A stretch of DNA of 10,905 nucleotides, taken from positions 1 to 10,905 of the forward strand of contig QMPG01000076.1 in assembly GCA_003648455.1 (NCBI GenBank). Direction: 5' to 3'. This document shows, piece by piece, positions 1 to 7,445 of this stretch. This DNA is from Bacteroidota bacterium. GTDB lineage: Bacteria > Bacteroidota > Bacteroidia > Bacteroidales > B39-G9. The number at the start of each line of letters is the position of its first letter. Position 1 is the stretch's first letter. The position numbers and the translations under genes are program-made. The notes below the pieces were generated by a model that saw nothing but the letters and a program-made list of their open reading frames with translations, was not told the DNA's origin and made no database searches.

Positions 1-80
1 TATAAAATATTTTAAAGTGCCGTAGGTACGTCCTGTTTAAATATTTAGAAAGTTTTAAAATTTATCGGACAGCAATAATT
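1..80. other. Non-coding left edge, possible dispersed-repeat fragment
   Basis: No credible reading frame is seen here. At about 18-30 the sequence gtgccgtaggtac can fold into a short hairpin (GTGCC / GGTAC around a GTA loop, with one G-U pair). It is G+C-richer than the surrounding DNA, and together with the tatcggacagcaa stretch near 62-74 it resembles intergenic repeat text I associate with Bacteroidota genomes. That resemblance is from memory, and the window holds no second copy to prove it. Confidence 0.25.
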
Positions 81-120
81 ATTTTATTATAATCCACCCT
101 AATTTTAAATTGACCCTTAC

Positions 121-193
121 CTTGTTTCGAAATCTGTTTAAAAACAAACAATTAGTGATAGAAGTAGATTCTGAAACAAGTTCGGAATAACGT
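121..193. repeat. Palindromic intergenic repeat downstream of the lipoprotein gene
   Basis: Arms at 121-135 (cttgtttcgaaatct) and 166-180 (agattctgaaacaag) are inverted repeats matching at 13 of 15 positions across a 30-base spacer. The right arm also lies in a second hairpin: 168-175 (attctgaa) pairs with 181-188 (ttcggaat) over a 5-base loop with one G-U pair. The 166-193 text resembles the 'AGATTC-GAAACAAGTTCGGAAT-ACG' class of dispersed palindromes common between Bacteroidota genes; this assignment is from memory. It lies 50-120 bases past the stop codon of the minus-strand lipoprotein gene, so it could end up in the 3' end of that transcript. There is no clear T-run, so it is not called a terminator. 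Confidence 0.5.
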
Positions 194-242
194 TCTATAA
201 ATAATTGTCAGGAAAAAAAATTCCCCAATAAAAAAGACAAAT

Positions 243-1079
243 CTACCTTGTTACTAAATTAATTTGACCAATACCTGTATTAATTTCTATTTCTATAAAA
301 GGTTTGTCTTCGTTAAAACTCTCGTTATAATAATATTTCCCTTTTTTGACAAAATTATCTACATTAACATCAGTAATTCCTTTTTCAATTTTAGCTTTTA
401 CACCAACTTTCTCAGGTAATATTAGAGTAAGTTTTCCTATCCCTCCTTCAATATCAGCAAAAAGATTATGATTCCAATCACCTGATAAGTCAAGAGTTAG
501 ATCTCCTACACCCATTTCAACATCTACACTTTTTAGTACTTTACTATTATTAAGATCTATACTTGCTTTGCCTGCTCCTAATTCTAAATCTAATTTTTCT
601 ACTAACAACTGATTTATATGAACGTCTGCTTTTCCAGCTCCAAATTTAATTAACATGTTCATTGGAACATCTTTATTGAAACGCAAATCCCAAATATTTT
701 TATACATTTTAACACTATCATTCTGAATATTAAAATGAATATCTGAAGATGGCTGACTAATTTTAAGTTTACCTTCTTCTTCAGAAACCTCATATTTAAT
801 ATCAGCTTTAAATTCTTTATCAGAAAATTCAAATGATGCATCAAGAAGATTTTCAGCACCTCCAAATATTGTAAGTTTTCCGGCTCCCATTAATATTTCT
901 GCATCAACAAATTTTGCATCCTTAAGCTCAACTACTTCATTATCTGTTAATAATTTAGTGTTAGTTGTATCCTTTTTAGAACTACTATTATTTTCAGAAA
1001 TATAATCACAAGAAATTAAGAATAATCCTGTTAATAAAAAAGATAATAAAAATAATTTGTGAAATTTTGTTTGTTTCAT
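243..1079 (-). CDS. Toast-rack / LiaF-like lipoprotein with G-x-G rung repeats
   Basis: This is a predicted lipoprotein of 278 residues. A basic N-terminus and hydrophobic stretch (about 8-23) lead to a lipobox LISC with the acylated Cys at 24, followed by a Ser/Lys/Thr-rich linker to about 45. The rest is beta-rich and carries a recurring G-[AVI]-G-[KDQ] motif at 65, 147, 168, 190, 213 and 269, with a degenerate KGITD at 233. The four from 147 to 213 are spaced 21-23 residues apart, as in stacked beta-strand rungs. The organisation fits DUF2154/LiaF C-terminal or 'toast-rack' domains, which are often linked to envelope-stress proteins, but the exact role is unknown. The ATG at 1079 is favoured by the signal peptide and an AAGGAGG sequence just upstream. 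It is separated from the upstream peptidase gene by a terminator, so it is probably its own transcript. Confidence 0.8.
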   Translation of the reverse strand: MKQTKFHKLFLLSFLLTGLFLISCDYISENNSSSKKDTTNTKLLTDNEVVELKDAKFVDAEILMGAGKLTIFGGAENLLDASFEFSDKEFKADIKYEVSEEEGKLKISQPSSDIHFNIQNDSVKMYKNIWDLRFNKDVPMNMLIKFGAGKADVHINQLLVEKLDLELGAGKASIDLNNSKVLKSVDVEMGVGDLTLDLSGDWNHNLFADIEGGIGKLTLILPEKVGVKAKIEKGITDVNVDNFVKKGKYYYNESFNEDKPFIEIEINTGIGQINLVTR

Positions 1080-1086
1080 TTTGTTT

Positions 1087-1093
1087 CCTCCTT
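1087..1093 (-). promoter_or_regulatory. Strong Shine-Dalgarno sequence for the lipoprotein gene
   Basis: The minus strand reads AAGGAGG followed by 7 bases (AAACAAA) and then the ATG. This is a near-perfect anti-16S complement with good spacing. Bacteroidota genes usually lack such sites, and the other starts in this window have no comparable one, so it supports the chosen start and suggests efficient initiation. Confidence 0.6.
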
Positions 1094-1144
1094 AATAATT
1101 AATTATATGTATAAAAATATACAAAACGAATTGATTAATAAAAT

Positions 1145-1175
1145 AAAAAAGCTCTTGAGAAGTCTCAAGAGCTTT
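1145..1175 (-). terminator. Rho-independent terminator of the Tricorn-like gene
   Basis: Positions 1148-1160 and 1163-1175 form a perfect 13-bp inverted repeat (aaagctcttgaga / tctcaagagcttt) with a 2-base gap. Read on the minus strand it is followed by a T-rich run (TTTTTTATTT). It begins 12 bases after the peptidase stop codon and lies before the lipoprotein start, so it should end the peptidase transcript. The A-run on the other side (1174-1184) is consistent with a bidirectional shape, but no plus-strand gene ends here. Confidence 0.85.
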
Positions 1176-1186
1176 AAAAAAAAATA

Positions 1187-4100
1187 TTATTTAGTTTTGT
1201 CTGGTAATGGAGGAATTGTTGGCTTTATATGTTCTTGAGTTTTTAATTCATCAAGAACAACCTCAATAGCTTTGTTTAACTGCTGATCAATTCCTTCATA
1301 TTCTTTTGCAGGATCATTTTCAACAACAATATCAGGATCAACTCCATGCCCTTCAATAACCCAGCCTTTGCTGTCGAATGGTGCAAAATCCGGTTTTGTT
1401 AATGTTCCACCATCAATGAATGGTAAAGAACCTGTTATTCCAACAACACCACCCCAAGAGCGTACACCGATAATTTTTCCCATTTTATGTTTTCTGAAAC
1501 GATAAGGGAAAATATCCCCATCAGAAGCAGAATATTGATTAATTAATAAAACTTTTGGTCCAACTAATAATTCTTCAGGACTTGTAACACCGTTTTTTGC
1601 ATTTCGAGAGTAATCGTAATATACAAGTTCTCGGCGCAAACGCTCAATAATCATTGGTGAAACATTGCCACCACCATTTCCTCTATCATCAATAATAAGA
1701 GCTTTTTTAGATAATTGTGGGTAGAAATGTTTTACAAACTCATTTAATCCTTCGCTTGACATATCAGGAATATGGATATATCCTACTTTTCCATCGGTTG
1801 CATCATTTACTTTCTTGATATTGTTTTCAACCCAATTATAATAATATAAACTTGATTCGTCTGCAATTGGAATAACTAATGTTTTATGACTGCCTTTAAC
1901 ATCAGGGTTTGAATTTATAGTTAACTCTACTTCTTTATTAGCAGTGTTAATTAATGATTGATAAATATTATTCATGTCTTTGGTTAATTTACCATTAACT
2001 GCAATAATATAATCACCCTCTTTTGCCTTAACTCCAATTTGTGTTAATGGAGAACGAACAGATTTGTTCCAATTTTCACCTTTTAAAATTTTATCAATTT
2101 TGTAATAACCAGAACTTGTTCTACTTAATTTAGCACCAAGCAATCCTGTATTTATTCTTTTTGGTTTTGGTCGATCACCACTACCTGTATATGCATGCCC
2201 AACATTTAATTCTCCAATAAGCTCCCCTATTATATATGTCAAATCATTTCTGTGATTTACATAAGGCAATAGCGCAGCATACTTATCATGCATAGCATTC
2301 CAATCTAAACCATGCATGTTAGAAGCATAGAAAAAGTCTCTCATCTGTCTCCAACTTTCATTATAAATCTGCTCCCATTCTTGTCTTAAATCAACAAAAA
2401 CTTTCATATTGGATAAGTCAACACTTTTATCGAGCTTAATTTTTGAGTTTGGAGTATCAATAATATAATATGATTTACCTTTTCTGACAAGCATTTTTTT
2501 ACCATTAGCAGAGAAAGAAAAACCAATTTTATTAGCAAATGTTGTTTCCTTTTTCTTTTTTAAATCATAAAATTTTGCATGTGTTTCAGAATTATGTGCA
2601 TATTCACAATAATAAACTTTATCGTTAACACCGTAGATACTCCAGTAATTTGCTGCTTTTATTGGTAATTCAACAATTCTATCTTGAATACCATTAAGGT
2701 CTACTTTTAAAGTGATGGTTTTATCTTCTTTATCTTTATCTTTTTTTGCTTTAGCATTTTTCTTCTCAACTTTAGCAATTTCCACCTCATCATTAACCGG
2801 AGCAAAAGGTGATTTAGTCTCTTTTGACAAAGTAACGAGATAAATCTTACTCATGTCAACATAAGAAGTATTCCACTCAGTATGACTATAAATAGGATTA
2901 AAACTTCTGCTTGATGTGAAAATTAAATATTTACCGTCTTTACTGAATGTTGGTTGTGAAGAATAATACCATCCATCAGTGATTGGAGTTTTAACTTTTG
3001 TCTCTGTGCTATACAAATAAACAGTTTTCAATCCATTCTCTTCATTTTGAGAATATGTTATCCATTTGCTGTCAGGCGACCAGTTAAAACTATAAATTAC
3101 ATCAATATCAGAAGTGTGAACAAGAGTAACTTTTTTTGTATCAATATCAATATATTGGAGTCTGAATTTTTGATCGTTCCATAGAATTTTTTTACTATCG
3201 GGAGACCATTGCAATTCAAATTTATAAATATTTGTGTTTTTAGTAAGTTGAACAGCAGTTTCTGAGCCATCTTGTTTGATCAAATAAATCTCATCTTCAC
3301 CTGTTTTATCAGAAATATAAGCAATATATTTTCCATCGGGAGACCAAACAGCTTCGCGGTCGTGAATATTTGACGTTTCGGTTAAATTACGGGTAATACC
3401 ATGTTCCGCCGGAGTCGTAAAAACATCACCACGAGCACTTAAAACAAGACGTTTACCATCGGGAGCAATATCAACACCTTCGATAAATTTAGCAGCATCT
3501 TTTAAAGTGTTGCGAGAGCTAATTAAATCGTTAGCGATTTTAATATCAACTTTTTTAGTTTGTTGTGTTTCAAAATTGAAAGTATAAATATATCCTCCAT
3601 TTTCAAAAACAATATCTTGATCTCCCAAAGAAGGAAATTTAATGTCATATTCGGTAAATTTTGTAACTTTTTTTGTTTGTTTAGATTTGATATTATATAC
3701 AAACAAATTCATTATTCTTTCTCTGTCTGATAAAAAATAGATATCATCATTATGCCACATTGGGATAATATCCTGAGCTAAATTGTTTGTAATATTAACA
3801 GTTTCTTTTTTATCAAAGTCATAAACCCAAATATCATCAGCCATACCTCCACGATAATATTTCCATGTTCTGAATTCACGAAAAACACGATTGTATGCTA
3901 ATTTTTTCCCATCAGGAGAATAAGAACAAAAACCACCTGTTGTAAAAGGCAATTCTTGAGATAAACCACCAGTTATTGGCACTTTAAAAAGCTGACCTAT
4001 AAAAGAATTAAAAGACTGTTTACGAGAACGATAAACAATATTTTTACCGTCATTAGTCCACGACATTACTATATTGTTTGGTCCCATTCTATCAGAAACA

Positions 4101-4435
4101 TCATCTCGATGTAAGGTTGCAGTATAAGTAATACGCTTAGGCACACCACCTTGCGATGGCATTAAATAAACTTCAGTATTACCGTCATACTGACCGGTAA
4201 AAGCTATTTGTTTTCCATCGGGTGAAAATTTTGCAAACATTTCATAGCCAATATCATTGGTTAATTTACGAGCTATACCACCTTGCTTTGCAACAGAATA
4301 AAGATCACCGGCACAAGTAAAAACAACTTGATTTTGATGAACTGTTGGAAATCTTAACAGTCTTGCTTCTTGCTGAGAAAATCCTTCAGAGAAAAGAAAC
4401 AAAATAAACGAAATAATGAATAATGTTTTTTTCAT
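1187..4435 (-). CDS. Secreted Tricorn-type S41 peptidase
   Basis: This 1082-residue protein has the full Tricorn layout. A signal peptide (1-20, cleaved near FS-QQ) points to export. Beta-propeller repeats follow, with SPDG/SPDS blade motifs (FSPDGKQIAF, YSPDGKKLAY, WSPDGKYIAY, WSPDSKKILW, WSPDSKWITY). A Lys/Asp-rich linker sits near 548-572, then an alpha-helical core, a PDZ-like region (about 765-865) and the S41 catalytic domain. Catalytic candidates are His747 (in NVGHAY), Ser971 (in YSASDGDIF) and Glu1028 (in VIEGHG); their spacing closely matches Tricorn H746, S965 and E1023. The residue before His747 is Gly746, where Tricorn has Ser745. Archaeal Tricorn degrades peptides released by the proteasome; an exported bacterial homologue more likely trims peptides in the periplasm or outside the cell, which is inference. 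It has its own terminator and a possible promoter. Confidence 0.93.
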   Translation of the reverse strand: MKKTLFIISFILFLFSEGFSQQEARLLRFPTVHQNQVVFTCAGDLYSVAKQGGIARKLTNDIGYEMFAKFSPDGKQIAFTGQYDGNTEVYLMPSQGGVPKRITYTATLHRDDVSDRMGPNNIVMSWTNDGKNIVYRSRKQSFNSFIGQLFKVPITGGLSQELPFTTGGFCSYSPDGKKLAYNRVFREFRTWKYYRGGMADDIWVYDFDKKETVNITNNLAQDIIPMWHNDDIYFLSDRERIMNLFVYNIKSKQTKKVTKFTEYDIKFPSLGDQDIVFENGGYIYTFNFETQQTKKVDIKIANDLISSRNTLKDAAKFIEGVDIAPDGKRLVLSARGDVFTTPAEHGITRNLTETSNIHDREAVWSPDGKYIAYISDKTGEDEIYLIKQDGSETAVQLTKNTNIYKFELQWSPDSKKILWNDQKFRLQYIDIDTKKVTLVHTSDIDVIYSFNWSPDSKWITYSQNEENGLKTVYLYSTETKVKTPITDGWYYSSQPTFSKDGKYLIFTSSRSFNPIYSHTEWNTSYVDMSKIYLVTLSKETKSPFAPVNDEVEIAKVEKKNAKAKKDKDKEDKTITLKVDLNGIQDRIVELPIKAANYWSIYGVNDKVYYCEYAHNSETHAKFYDLKKKKETTFANKIGFSFSANGKKMLVRKGKSYYIIDTPNSKIKLDKSVDLSNMKVFVDLRQEWEQIYNESWRQMRDFFYASNMHGLDWNAMHDKYAALLPYVNHRNDLTYIIGELIGELNVGHAYTGSGDRPKPKRINTGLLGAKLSRTSSGYYKIDKILKGENWNKSVRSPLTQIGVKAKEGDYIIAVNGKLTKDMNNIYQSLINTANKEVELTINSNPDVKGSHKTLVIPIADESSLYYYNWVENNIKKVNDATDGKVGYIHIPDMSSEGLNEFVKHFYPQLSKKALIIDDRGNGGGNVSPMIIERLRRELVYYDYSRNAKNGVTSPEELLVGPKVLLINQYSASDGDIFPYRFRKHKMGKIIGVRSWGGVVGITGSLPFIDGGTLTKPDFAPFDSKGWVIEGHGVDPDIVVENDPAKEYEGIDQQLNKAIEVVLDELKTQEHIKPTIPPLPDKTK

Positions 4436-4451
4436 AAGTATATTTTTTTTT

Positions 4452-4483
4452 AAAAATTAAATTCTTATGTTAAGACGAACAAA
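4452..4483 (-). promoter_or_regulatory. Possible Bacteroidota-type promoter for the Tricorn-like gene
   Basis: On the minus strand TTTG (4483-4480) is followed after 20 bases by TAATTTTT (4459-4452), a partial match to the -33 TTTG / -7 TAnnTTTG consensus. The start codon is about 16 bases further on. The long T and A tracts here make chance matches likely, so this is weak. Confidence 0.25.
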
Positions 4484-4528
4484 AAAAATAAAATGTTACA
4501 CCAATACATAAAAATTTAGCAGATATAA

Positions 4529-5722
4529 CTAATTAAGCTTATCTAAAGCATTTTTAATTCTCTTTAAAGCTTCAATAATATTTTCTTCAGATGTTGCATA
4601 AGAAAGCCTAATACAATTAGGATCGCCAAAAGCAGAACCTGTAACAGTAGCAACATGAGCATTGTTTAACAAATACATACACAAATCGGTTGCATTAGTA
4701 ATAGTTATGCCATCGGCAGATTTCCCAAAGAAATAAGTAACATCAGGGAAAAAATAAAATGCTCCGTCAGGTACGAATGTTTTAATACCTTTTATTTCAG
4801 ATAAGAGTTTATAAACAAGATCGCGTCGTTTTTTAAATACTTCTCTCATTTCATAAACACTATCTAATCCGGCATTGAGTGCAGCACAAGCAGCTTTTTG
4901 AGATATTGAAGATGCTCCTGAGGTTATTTGTCCTTGAAGTTTATTGCAAGCCTGAGCTATCCATTTTGGTGCACCAATATAACCCAATCTCCAACCGGTC
5001 ATAGCATAAGCTTTTGAAACACCATTTACAACAATTACCTGATCTTTAATATTATCAAATTGAGCGATACTTTCGTGTTTCCCTTGAAAATTGATATGCT
5101 CATAAATTTCATCAGAAAGAATAAATATTTCTTTATGTTTTGCAAACACATCAGCAATAGCTTTAAGTTCTTCTTTAGAATAAAGAGATCCTGTAGGGTT
5201 TGATGGTGAATTAAATAAGAAAAGTTTTGTTTTTGGTGTAATTGCTTGTTCTATTTGTTGAGGAGTAACTTTAAACTTATTTTCAATTTTTGTTTTAATA
5301 ATTACACTTTTTGCTTCAGCAAGTTTAACAAGTTCACTATAGCTAACCCAAAAAGGTGCAGGTATAATAACCTCTTCATCTTTATTAACAAGACTTAAAA
5401 TAACATTAGCAAGAGATTGTTTTGCTCCGGTTGATACAATAATCTGATCGGGTGCATATTCCAAATTATTTTCCTTTTTAAATTTGTTTGAAATTGCTTG
5501 ACGAAGATCAGCGAAACCCTGAACCGGAGGATAATGAGTAAAATTATCATCAATAGCCTTTTGGGCTGCTTGCTTAATATTTTCAGGCGTATTAAAATCC
5601 GGTTCGCCTATACTTAAGTTAATAATATCAATTCCTTTAGCTTGAAGTTGACGGCTTTTTTCTGTCATAGCCAATGTTTCGGAAATTGAAAGTTTATTTA
5701 ATCTATCAGATACTTTATACAT
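4529..5722 (-). CDS. Class I PLP aminotransferase, aspartate aminotransferase type
   Basis: This is a cytoplasmic fold-type I PLP enzyme of 397 residues, the usual length for the bacterial Igamma (Thermus-like) aspartate aminotransferases. The order of motifs is complete: SIGEPDF near 37-43, HYPPVQG at 63-69, VSTGAKQ at 96-102 (cofactor phosphate contacts), W125, N175 in SNPTG, D204 and Y207 in SDEIYEH, Lys237 in NGVSKAYAMTGWRLGY (the Schiff-base lysine), and Arg372 in CIRLSYA (alpha-carboxylate binding). The expected reaction is aspartate plus 2-oxoglutarate to oxaloacetate plus glutamate, though some relatives also use prephenate or aromatic acids, so the substrate is inferred. The start gives the typical N-terminus (SDRLNKLSISETLAM). 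It lies 93 bases upstream of the peptidase gene on the same strand; functional linkage is unlikely. Confidence 0.93.
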   Translation of the reverse strand: MYKVSDRLNKLSISETLAMTEKSRQLQAKGIDIINLSIGEPDFNTPENIKQAAQKAIDDNFTHYPPVQGFADLRQAISNKFKKENNLEYAPDQIIVSTGAKQSLANVILSLVNKDEEVIIPAPFWVSYSELVKLAEAKSVIIKTKIENKFKVTPQQIEQAITPKTKLFLFNSPSNPTGSLYSKEELKAIADVFAKHKEIFILSDEIYEHINFQGKHESIAQFDNIKDQVIVVNGVSKAYAMTGWRLGYIGAPKWIAQACNKLQGQITSGASSISQKAACAALNAGLDSVYEMREVFKKRRDLVYKLLSEIKGIKTFVPDGAFYFFPDVTYFFGKSADGITITNATDLCMYLLNNAHVATVTGSAFGDPNCIRLSYATSEENIIEALKRIKNALDKLN

Positions 5723-5750
5723 TATTTTTTATTTTTTTTTAATTAATTTC

Positions 5751-5758
5751 CAAATTTA
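5751..5758 (-). promoter_or_regulatory. Candidate -7 box for the aminotransferase gene
   Basis: The minus strand reads TAAATTTG, an exact match to the Bacteroidota -7 consensus TAnnTTTG, about 28 bases upstream of the ATG. No good TTTG sits at the -33 distance (TTATG lies nearby), so it is moderate evidence only. Confidence 0.4.
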
Positions 5759-5785
5759 CATAATTCTTTCTTATGTTTACATAAA

Positions 5786-5817
5786 TTTTGTTTCTATTTT
5801 ACAATAACAATACTTTG
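5786..5817 (+). promoter_or_regulatory. Possible promoter for the DUF7935-like gene
   Basis: TTTTG at 5786-5790 is followed after 20 bases by TACTTTG at 5811-5817, one base short of the TAnnTTTG consensus. It would give a leader of roughly 45 bases. The divergent aminotransferase promoter candidate is about 30 bases away. Confidence 0.3.
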
Positions 5818-5869
5818 TTTTGTAAGCAATTATAATTAATTTTAAAAAAATATAATAAAGAGATAAATT

Positions 5870-6391
5870 ATGATTGAAATTTTTGAAATTCTTAAATATA
5901 TTTTGCCTTCGTTAGTAGTTTTTTTCACAGCCTATTTATTAATAAATAAGTTTATTAATAACGACCAGCAAAAACGTAAACAGGAGATTATTTTAAATAA
6001 TCAAAAAATTATTACCCCAATAAAACTTCAGGCATATGAGCGATTAATTCTTTTTCTTGAGAGAATTTCGGCAGAATCGTTAATAATAAGAATTCAACAA
6101 CAAGGAATGACCAGCAAACAATTGCATATAGGTTTATTAAGCACAATTAGAGCTGAATTTGAGCATAACATTTCGCAACAGCTTTATGTATCACCACAAG
6201 CATGGGAGCTTCTTAAAGCATCGAAAGAAAACATGATTAAGTTAATTAATGATTGTGCTGTTAATACCAACCCAAAATCACCTTCTATTGAACTAAGCAG
6301 AACGATTATTGAAAGAGTAATGGAAACATCAAAATCGCCGACAAGTGTTGCAATTGTTTTTTTAAAAAAAGAAATGAGTGATGTTTTTTAA
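5870..6391 (+). CDS. Small membrane-anchored protein, DUF7935-like
   Basis: This protein has 173 residues. One hydrophobic segment at about 9-28 (LKYILPSLVVFFTAYLLINK) is followed by a charged stretch (NNDQQKRKQE) and a helix-rich soluble part. The conserved-looking core includes TPIKLQAYERLILFLERI (about 49-66), an RIQQQGMTS segment and a QLYVSPQAWELLKASKENMIKLIN block. I recognise this as the pattern of a Bacteroidota family of unknown function (DUF7935), from memory. It has no catalytic motif. The soluble part is probably cytoplasmic, with the basic stretch after the membrane segment inside (positive-inside rule). A weak purine-rich AAAGAGA lies upstream of the ATG. It stands alone between the divergent aminotransferase gene and the convergent murB, with 15 bases between its stop and that of murB, so no operon partner hints at a role. 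Confidence 0.75.
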   Translation: MIEIFEILKYILPSLVVFFTAYLLINKFINNDQQKRKQEIILNNQKIITPIKLQAYERLILFLERISAESLIIRIQQQGMTSKQLHIGLLSTIRAEFEHNISQQLYVSPQAWELLKASKENMIKLINDCAVNTNPKSPSIELSRTIIERVMETSKSPTSVAIVFLKKEMSDVF

Positions 6392-6406
6392 TTATTGCTT
6401 ATTAAA

Positions 6407-7420
6407 TTAAACAATATTTACTTCCATATTAAGAGCAAGTCCAAACTTATCGTAAACCTTTTGTTGAATATCTTTTGCTAAATTAAAAACATCTTTGCCC
6501 GTAGCATCTCCATAGTTAACAATAACAAGAGCTTGGTCTTTGTATGTGCCTACTTTGCCAAAATTCTTACCTTTTAATCCACATTGCTCGATTAACCAGC
6601 CGGCTGCAATCTTGTCTTTTGTTTCTGATATTTTATAAGAAACAATATTTGGAAAATCTTTTTTCAGTTCTTGAGTTTTCTTGCTGTCGACTATTGGATT
6701 TTTAAAAAAACTACCGGCATTTCCTATTTTTTCAGGGTCAGGAAGTTTCCTATTTCGTATGTTTATTATGGCATCTCGAATTGAAGTAATATTAATATTT
6801 TTACAGTTCTTTAATTCTTCTTGAATTTTTCCATAAGAAGTATTAAGCACCGGTTTTTTCGACAATTTATATGTTACATAAGTTACAATATACTTACCTT
6901 TTAATTCATTTTTAAAAACACTGTTGCGATATTCAAATTTACAATCTTTGTTTTTAAATTTTTCAATCTTTTGTGTTTCTATATTAACAGCTTCAACTTC
7001 CTCAATAACATCTTTAGCCTCAACACCATAAGCGCCAATGTTTTGAACCGGAGAAGCACCAACCATTCCGGGAATTAGTGAAAGATTTTCGACACCGCCA
7101 TAATTTTTTTTACAACAATAGTTTACAAAATTATCCCATACCTCTCCTGCTCCAATTTTTAACAAAACATACTCTGTTGTTTCTTCAACTATTTGAACTC
7201 CTCTAATTTTCGGGTGAATTACTATTCCTTCAAAATCTTGAGTAAAAACTATATTACTACCTGAGCCCAAAATCAATTTCTTTATTCCTGAAACAGGATT
7301 TTCTTTTAAGAAATAAACAATCTCCTCTGCTGCAGAAAATTCGTAATAATACCTTGCATTTACATCAATGCCAAAAGTGTTGTGGTTTTTTAAAGAATAA
7401 TTTTCAAATAATTTATCCAT
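6407..7420 (-). CDS. murB: UDP-N-acetylenolpyruvoylglucosamine reductase (MurB, type I)
   Basis: This FAD-dependent cytoplasmic enzyme makes UDP-MurNAc from UDP-GlcNAc-enolpyruvate with NADPH, the second committed step of peptidoglycan synthesis. Diagnostic motifs are all present: SLKNHNTFGID at the N-terminus, LGSGSNIVF and PGMVGASPVQNIGAYG (FAD binding), FEYRNSVFK (the Arg of the active site), Tyr196 in NTSYGKI (the equivalent of E. coli Y190, marking type I), Ser237 in GNAGSFFKNP (the S229 proton donor) and Glu333 in LNMEVNIV (E325). From the ATG at 7420 the protein has 337 residues, close to the 342 of E. coli. The reading frame stays open to a GTG at 7457-7459, but those 13 extra residues lie partly in a repeat end and have no counterpart in the family, so the ATG is preferred. 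It converges with the preceding small gene. Confidence 0.94.
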   Translation of the reverse strand: MDKLFENYSLKNHNTFGIDVNARYYYEFSAAEEIVYFLKENPVSGIKKLILGSGSNIVFTQDFEGIVIHPKIRGVQIVEETTEYVLLKIGAGEVWDNFVNYCCKKNYGGVENLSLIPGMVGASPVQNIGAYGVEAKDVIEEVEAVNIETQKIEKFKNKDCKFEYRNSVFKNELKGKYIVTYVTYKLSKKPVLNTSYGKIQEELKNCKNINITSIRDAIINIRNRKLPDPEKIGNAGSFFKNPIVDSKKTQELKKDFPNIVSYKISETKDKIAAGWLIEQCGLKGKNFGKVGTYKDQALVIVNYGDATGKDVFNLAKDIQQKVYDKFGLALNMEVNIV

Positions 7421-7445
7421 GAACCTATATAAGTTATAAAGTTTA

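Noticed and set aside
205..235. Terminator for the lipoprotein gene at ggaaaaaaaattcccc
   Set aside because: The stem would be only four or five pairs made of an A/T run, with no convincing hairpin followed by a T tail.
659..865. 68-codon open frame on the minus strand
   Set aside because: It lies wholly inside the lipoprotein gene in another frame, has low-complexity Leu/Ile/Lys composition and no recognisable motif.
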